Source: Roseobacter cerasinus (GTDB lineage: Bacteria; Pseudomonadota; Alphaproteobacteria; Rhodobacterales; Rhodobacteraceae). From it: a DNA stretch of 64,000 nucleotides. Position numbers and translations under genes: made by a program. Position 1 is the first letter of the stretch; each line of letters starts with the position of its first letter. The stretch lies in the NCBI RefSeq assembly GCF_009811755.1, contig NZ_BLIV01000001.1, positions 372,001-436,000 on the forward strand, written 5' to 3'. The notes under the pieces are model-generated. The model saw nothing but the letters and a program-made list of their open reading frames with translations. It was not told where the DNA came from and did no database searches. Below, piece after piece: positions 59,775 through 64,000 of this stretch.

Positions 59775-60448
59775 TCTGCCATACCCCAGTGACGGGCCAG
59801 CGCCCGTTCCAATTCCCCAAAATCATGAACCAATGACGCGGCTGCGCGCAGCGCGTCTACGGGATGATGCCCCCAGCTGACGCCCAAACCCGTCACACCA
59901 GCGGCCGCGGCCATCTCCATGTCATAGCTGGTGTCGCCGATCATCACGGTCTGGCCCTGCGAGACCCCCGCGTCGGCCATGGCCTGATAAATCATCGACG
60001 GGTTCGGCTTGGAGGGGTGAAAGTCCGCCACTTGCTGGGTGACAAAGATACCCTCCAGCCCATGAGCCTCGATCAGCTTGTCGAGCCCACGTTTCGACTT
60101 TCCGGTGGCCACACCGAGCAGGAGATCAGATTGTGTGCTCAGCCGCTCCAACACCTCCCGCGCACCGGGATAAAGCGGCGAGGATTGCGCCGCACCGCTT
60201 TGCGCACGCAGGCCCACATAGGCATCTTTATACGCCTCCACCATCCGCGCATGATCCTGCGCAGGGGCCAGTCGCTGCATGGCAACATCCAGTGACAACC
60301 CAACGATCCCAAGCACGTCTGTCCGGGTTGCTGGCGCTTGATCAACAGCCGCAAACGCCTGCGCCATAGCCGCGAGGATATCCGCCTGACTGTCCACCAG
60401 CGTACCATCCACGTCGAAGATCACCAGCCGCAGATCATCCGCCATCAC
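59771..60448 (-). CDS. HAD-superfamily hydrolase (phosphoglycolate phosphatase-like)
   Basis: 225 residues. Motif I LVIFDVDGTLVDSQ, motif II VATGKSKRG, motif III MIGDTSYDMEMAAAAGV. HAD-IA subfamily with an alpha-helical cap. The exact substrate is not predictable. It overlaps rluC upstream and the ATP12 gene downstream by ATGA, so the three are coupled. Confidence 0.87.
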   Translation of the reverse strand: MMADDLRLVIFDVDGTLVDSQADILAAMAQAFAAVDQAPATRTDVLGIVGLSLDVAMQRLAPAQDHARMVEAYKDAYVGLRAQSGAAQSSPLYPGAREVLERLSTQSDLLLGVATGKSKRGLDKLIEAHGLEGIFVTQQVADFHPSKPNPSMIYQAMADAGVSQGQTVMIGDTSYDMEMAAAAGVTGLGVSWGHHPVDALRAAASLVHDFGELERALARHWGMAE

Positions 60449-61482
60449 AGCGCCTCAAACGGGTCTTCCGCCGCCAGGTCTTCGGTCCAGCCGAAGGTGT
60501 CCCAGCTCTGTGCCATATGGTCCGGCAGCGGGGCCGTGACGGTGATGATCTTTCCGGTCTCCGGCTGTTGAAACCGCATCATCCGCGCATGCAGGTGTAG
60601 TTTCTTAGAGATGATGCCGCCAAGCTGTGCGCCCCAGCCGTCGCCCATGTTCTCCTGCCCCGAGCCGCCGTATTTGCCATCCCCTGCAATCGGATGCCCG
60701 ATCTCGGCCATATGCGCACGCAGCTGATGCGTGCGGCCCGTGATCGGTTCCATCGCAACCCAGGCCGCTCGCGCGCCCACCCGGTAGAGCGTCGCATAGA
60801 GCGTATGCGCCCGCTTGGCACCGGGCGTGTCGTCAATCTCGCGCGGGTGCAGGGCGATCATTTTTTCGCCCTCCCCGCCGCCGCCACGCCCCGGCGCCTT
60901 GATCAGCCCAAAGCGGATCTCGCCCAGATAAGGCGTGGGCACCCCGGCCACCAAGGCCCAGTAGATCTTGCGCGTCTCCTTATGCCGCATCGAGGCGGTC
61001 AGCGCTTTGGCCGCCTGACGCGTGCGCGCTAGGAGCAGCACGCCAGACGTGTCCTTGTCGAGCCGGTGCACCAGCCGCGGCTTCTCCTCCAGCCCGAATT
61101 TCAACGCTTCGGCCAGCCCATCCACATGGCGGGTCTGCTTCGAGCCGCCCTGGGTCGGCAGCCCTGCAGGTTTGTTCAGCGCGATGACCTGATCATCACG
61201 GTAAATCACGCAGGACTGGATCATCTTGGCATCGGCGTCCGAAACCGCCTTGCGCTCCGGCGCGGGCGCTTGACCATCGGGCAAGGGCGGCACGCGTACC
61301 TGCTGCCCAGCCTCCAATCGCGTGGCGGCCTTCACCCGCCCGCCGTCAACCCGGATCTCGCCCTTGCGGCACATCTTCTCGATCCGCCCCTGCGGCACAT
61401 GCGGAAAGAGCCGCCGGAACCAGCGGTCAAGCCGCTGATCGGCGTCATCGGCCTCCACGGTCACGGTTTGCACACGGCTCAT
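60445..61482 (-). CDS. rluC: RluA-family 23S rRNA pseudouridine synthase
   Basis: 345 residues from the ATG at 61482; the frame is open eight codons further. An N-terminal S4 RNA-binding domain (DADQRLDRWFRRLFPHVPQG, GEIRVDGGRV) precedes the catalytic domain with the Asp in HRLDKDTSGVLLLAR and EPITGRTHQLRAHM. It resembles RluC, which modifies U955, U2504 and U2580 in E. coli. The stop of crcB overlaps the start. Confidence 0.9.
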   Translation of the reverse strand: MSRVQTVTVEADDADQRLDRWFRRLFPHVPQGRIEKMCRKGEIRVDGGRVKAATRLEAGQQVRVPPLPDGQAPAPERKAVSDADAKMIQSCVIYRDDQVIALNKPAGLPTQGGSKQTRHVDGLAEALKFGLEEKPRLVHRLDKDTSGVLLLARTRQAAKALTASMRHKETRKIYWALVAGVPTPYLGEIRFGLIKAPGRGGGGEGEKMIALHPREIDDTPGAKRAHTLYATLYRVGARAAWVAMEPITGRTHQLRAHMAEIGHPIAGDGKYGGSGQENMGDGWGAQLGGIISKKLHLHARMMRFQQPETGKIITVTAPLPDHMAQSWDTFGWTEDLAAEDPFEAL

Positions 61483-61859
61483 GCCACCACCCCACGCGCC
61501 AGCCACAGCCCCAGCATCAGCCCGCCAACCGACAGACCAACCGACAGCGCCACATACAGCCCCGCCGCAGCGATATCGCCACGTTCAACCAGCGTCATGG
61601 TCTCAAGCGAAAAGGCCGAGAAGGTGGTGAAGCCGCCCAGCAGACCTGTCATCACAAAGGGGCTCAGATACGTGAGCCCCTTATGGGCGGCCAGCACCAC
61701 AAACGCGCCCATCAAAAAGGAGCCCAGAACATTGGCTGTCATGATCGCGAGCGGAAACTCCGACGGCCCTGTCAGGCGCAGAAACGCCGCCCCCCAGAGG
61801 AACCGCAAAGAGGCACCAATTGCCCCGCCAAAAGCCACCATGATCAAAGATGTCATCAT
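61479..61859 (-). CDS. crcB: Fluoride ion channel
   Basis: About 126 residues from the ATG at 61859 (or 61856); the longer frame upstream overlaps the RarA gene. Four helices and the Fluc motifs GGAIGASLRFLWG, ANVLGSFLMG and GLLGGFTTFSAFSLE. Exports fluoride as a dual-topology dimer. No fluoride riboswitch is apparent in the short leader. Coupled to rluC by ATGA. Confidence 0.92.
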   Translation of the reverse strand: MMTSLIMVAFGGAIGASLRFLWGAAFLRLTGPSEFPLAIMTANVLGSFLMGAFVVLAAHKGLTYLSPFVMTGLLGGFTTFSAFSLETMTLVERGDIAAAGLYVALSVGLSVGGLMLGLWLARGVVA

Positions 61860-61890
61860 GCGCGGTCTGTCCCGCACCCCTGCCGGATTG

Positions 61891-63198
61891 TCAAGTTTCC
61901 CGCTTGGCCCGTAACTTTGCAAAGTAGGCAACCCGCTTTTGCAAATCGCGTTCAAAGCCGCGTTCGACCGGCGCATAAAACGCTTCCCGCGCCATCGCGT
62001 CTGGGAAGTAGTTCTGGCCGGAAAACCCATCTTCGGCATCGTGGTCATAGGCATAGCCTGCGCCATAGCCCTGATCTTTCATCAGGTTGGTGGGCGCATT
62101 CAGAATGTGTTTGGGCGGCGGCTCCGATCCGGTTGCCTTGGCCGCTTTGCGCGCCCCTTTGTAAGCCACATAGGCCGCGTTGGATTTCGGCGCGAGCGCC
62201 AGATAGACCAGCGCCTGCGCAAGTGCCAGCTCGCCCTCCGGGCTGCCAAGCCGTTCATAGGTTTGCCAACTTTGCAAACAGATCGCCTGGGCTTGCGGAT
62301 CGGCAAGCCCGATGTCTTCCACCGCCATGCGCGTGATCCGGCGGGCCAGAAACCGCGGGTCCTCGCCACCCTCCAACATCCGCGCAAACCAGTAAAGGGC
62401 GGCATCCGGGTCTGACCCGCGCACGGACTTATGCAGCGCAGAAATCAGGTTGTAATGCGCATCGCCCGATTTGTCGTATTGCGCCGCGCGCCGCATCAGG
62501 CGCGTGCCCAAAGCCTCGGGGGTCAGTTTCCCCTCAACTGTCCAGGCGCTCAGCTGTTCGATCAGGTTCAAAAGCGCGCGGCCGTCCCCATCGGCCATCT
62601 CCAAAAGCGCCTCGCGCGCGGCACCATCGAGTGGCAAAGGCGCGCCAAGCTCCTGTTCCGCCCGCTGGGCCAGAAGCTCCAGATCGGTCAGATCCAACCG
62701 CTCCAGCACCATGACCTGCGCCCGGCTTATCACAGCGGCGTTCAGCTCAAACGACGGGTTCTCCGTGGTGGCACCCACCAGCAGGATTGTCCCATCCTCC
62801 ATATGCGGCAGGAACCCGTCCTGCTGCGCCTTGTTGAAACGGTGGATTTCATCGACAAACAGCAGTGTGCCCTGCCCGTTCTGCCGCCGGATCTTCGCTG
62901 ACTCAAACACCTTGCGCAGTTCCGGCACACCGGTGAAAATCGCGCTAATCTGGACAAAATGCATGTCCGTCTCATGAGCGAGCAGCCGTGCAATTGTGGT
63001 CTTGCCAACGCCCGGCGGGCCCCAGAAGATGAGCGACCCCAGCGCCCCGGCCTCCAGCATCACGCTCAGCGGTGCCTCCGGCCCAAGGACCTGACCCTGC
63101 CCGATCACCTCAGCCAGCGCGCGCGGCCGCAACCGATCAGCCAGCGGCCTGTGCGCGTCCGTCTGAGGTTCCGGGTCCGAGGCAAAGAGATCCGCCAT
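61891..63198 (-). CDS. rarA: Replication-associated recombination protein A (MgsA/RarA)
   Basis: 435 residues. AAA+ module: Walker [12 protein letters not shown], Walker [17 protein letters not shown], sensor 1 ATTENPSFE. The C-terminal tetramerisation part has [19 protein letters not shown] and [11 protein letters not shown]. It acts at stalled replication forks. The DegP-type gene ends 3 bp upstream. Confidence 0.92.
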   Translation of the reverse strand: MADLFASDPEPQTDAHRPLADRLRPRALAEVIGQGQVLGPEAPLSVMLEAGALGSLIFWGPPGVGKTTIARLLAHETDMHFVQISAIFTGVPELRKVFESAKIRRQNGQGTLLFVDEIHRFNKAQQDGFLPHMEDGTILLVGATTENPSFELNAAVISRAQVMVLERLDLTDLELLAQRAEQELGAPLPLDGAAREALLEMADGDGRALLNLIEQLSAWTVEGKLTPEALGTRLMRRAAQYDKSGDAHYNLISALHKSVRGSDPDAALYWFARMLEGGEDPRFLARRITRMAVEDIGLADPQAQAICLQSWQTYERLGSPEGELALAQALVYLALAPKSNAAYVAYKGARKAAKATGSEPPPKHILNAPTNLMKDQGYGAGYAYDHDAEDGFSGQNYFPDAMAREAFYAPVERGFERDLQKRVAYFAKLRAKRET

Positions 63199-63201
63199 CC
63201 C

Positions 63202-64000
63202 TCAGGCCCCAAAGCGGAGCGTGATCCGCCGCGTGCCCCGGATCACGCTCACGGCATAGCTGCGCGCTCGCACGCGGAAGGCCTCCGCCACCTCTGCGGG
63301 CCGCGCCACGGGGCGGTTATTGATTGCAACGATCACATCGCCCACCCTCAGGCCGACCCGGCCACCAAACTGCCCTGCATCCGTGACAACCACGCCCGCG
63401 CTCTCCAATGAGAGATTGTACTCGGCGATCACCGCCGGGTTCACCCGCGCCAGGCCCAGGCCCGACAGAATGTCGCCGCGTTGCAGGGCCAATGCCTCTC
63501 GCTCGGGGACATCTGGTGCCGCCATCAAGGGCACGTCGGCTTCCCGCATATCCCCCTCTCGCAGAAAGTGAATGCGGGCGGTCTGCCCCAGCCCCCCCAC
63601 GCTCATGCGGTAGATCATCTCCGGCGGTGTGTTCACAGGCTGACCGTCCACGGCCACGATCACATCCCCCACATCCACGCCGGCCGCACCAAAGGGGCTT
63701 TGCGGATGCAAAGCCGAGATGATGATCCCGCCAGGGCGGTCGAGGCCAAAGGCCTCCGCCATCTCCGCATCAACCGACTGCCCCCGCATCCCGGCCCAAG
63801 GGCGCGCAAAGCTGCTGCGCCCTTCCTGGGCCTGTGCCACAAAGGTTGCGACCAAATCGGACGGGATCGCAAAGCCAATACCGTTCGATCCACCGGACCG
63901 CGTCAGGATCGAAGTGTTGATCCCAATCAGCTGCCCCCGCACATCGATCAGCGCACCGCCCGAATTGCCCGGGTTGATGGGCGCGTCGGTCTGCACGAAA
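63202..64000 (-). CDS. DegP/DegQ-type serine protease, partial (5' end outside window)
   Basis: The open frame reaches the window edge; 266 residues are visible. The catalytic Ser lies in [14 protein letters not shown], followed by [21 protein letters not shown], then two PDZ domains with [16 protein letters not shown] and [17 protein letters not shown]. The N-terminal signal peptide, His and Asp are outside. A periplasmic heat-stress protease/chaperone is expected. Adjacent to rarA. Confidence 0.9.
   Translation of the reverse strand, partial: FVQTDAPINPGNSGGALIDVRGQLIGINTSILTRSGGSNGIGFAIPSDLVATFVAQAQEGRSSFARPWAGMRGQSVDAEMAEAFGLDRPGGIIISALHPQSPFGAAGVDVGDVIVAVDGQPVNTPPEMIYRMSVGGLGQTARIHFLREGDMREADVPLMAAPDVPEREALALQRGDILSGLGLARVNPAVIAEYNLSLESAGVVVTDAGQFGGRVGLRVGDVIVAINNRPVARPAEVAEAFRVRARSYAVSVIRGTRRITLRFGA

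Noticed and set aside
1-64000. CRISPR array or prophage
   Set aside because: No regularly spaced direct repeats, cas genes, integrase or phage structural genes were found.

Overview
The window reads as one chromosomal stretch of an alphaproteobacterium, most likely a Rhodobacteraceae member (Roseobacter group). Support comes from the block rpmH-rnpA-yidD...yidC-MOSC-yihA-argB, an ATP12 F1-assembly chaperone, an aapJQMP general amino-acid ABC transporter, a BMP-type ABC transporter with a deaminase, and a Pho-type phosphonate transporter, all with the codon use of a moderately GC-rich genome. No replication origin, phage or CRISPR array is visible.

Layout. (1) 1-1.5 kb: a partial DMT exporter and a divergent MarR regulator, with two near-perfect 22-bp palindromes between them, then a deleted SDR remnant. 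(2) 1.5-6.4 kb: a compact, partly overlapping cluster: B12-type radical SAM protein, bacterial nitric oxide synthase oxygenase, four-helix membrane protein and family-2 glycosyltransferase, with a divergent hexapeptide acyltransferase. The set looks like a small biosynthetic island. (3) 6.5-8.8 kb: remnants of IS110 (two), IS5 and IS66 elements. (4) 8.8-19.2 kb: a leftward lipid-oxidation-like locus: a small unknown protein, an FAD subunit, a fused [2Fe-2S]/molybdopterin subunit, a 1115-residue heme oxygenase related to plant alpha-dioxygenases whose C-terminus looks caleosin-like, an IS3 remnant, and a papain-like/alpha-beta-hydrolase fusion. (5) 19.4-22.3 kb: IS110 debris, a sulfotransferase-like gene and fragments of an unknown operon. 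(6) 22.4-29.2 kb: TetR regulator, BMP-family ABC importer and a cytosine-deaminase-like amidohydrolase, which together suggest nucleobase salvage. (7) 30-36.4 kb: a putative Pho box followed by phnD, phnC, phnE, a methyltransferase, phnM-like, a TIM-barrel isomerase and a second methyltransferase, with no C-P lyase core genes. (8) 36.4-39.7 kb: two paralogous small lipoproteins, a TIR-domain protein and other small secreted proteins, ending near tRNA-Arg(ACG). (9) 40-64 kb: housekeeping genes: histidine kinase/oxidoreductase/VTT operon, ribosome and membrane-insertion block, tRNA thiolation, a GGDEF-EAL protein, argB, the aap transporter, ATP12, HAD, RluC, CrcB, RarA and a partial DegP.

The strongest candidates for undescribed biology are the nitric oxide synthase/radical-SAM cluster and the fused heme dioxygenase-caleosin-like protein beside a molybdenum aldehyde-oxidase-type enzyme and a lipase-like protein. 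In plants an alpha-dioxygenase and a caleosin act in sequence on fatty acids. Next come the TIR/twin-lipoprotein block and the C-P-lyase-less phn operon. All function calls rest on reading motifs by eye; no database search was run.
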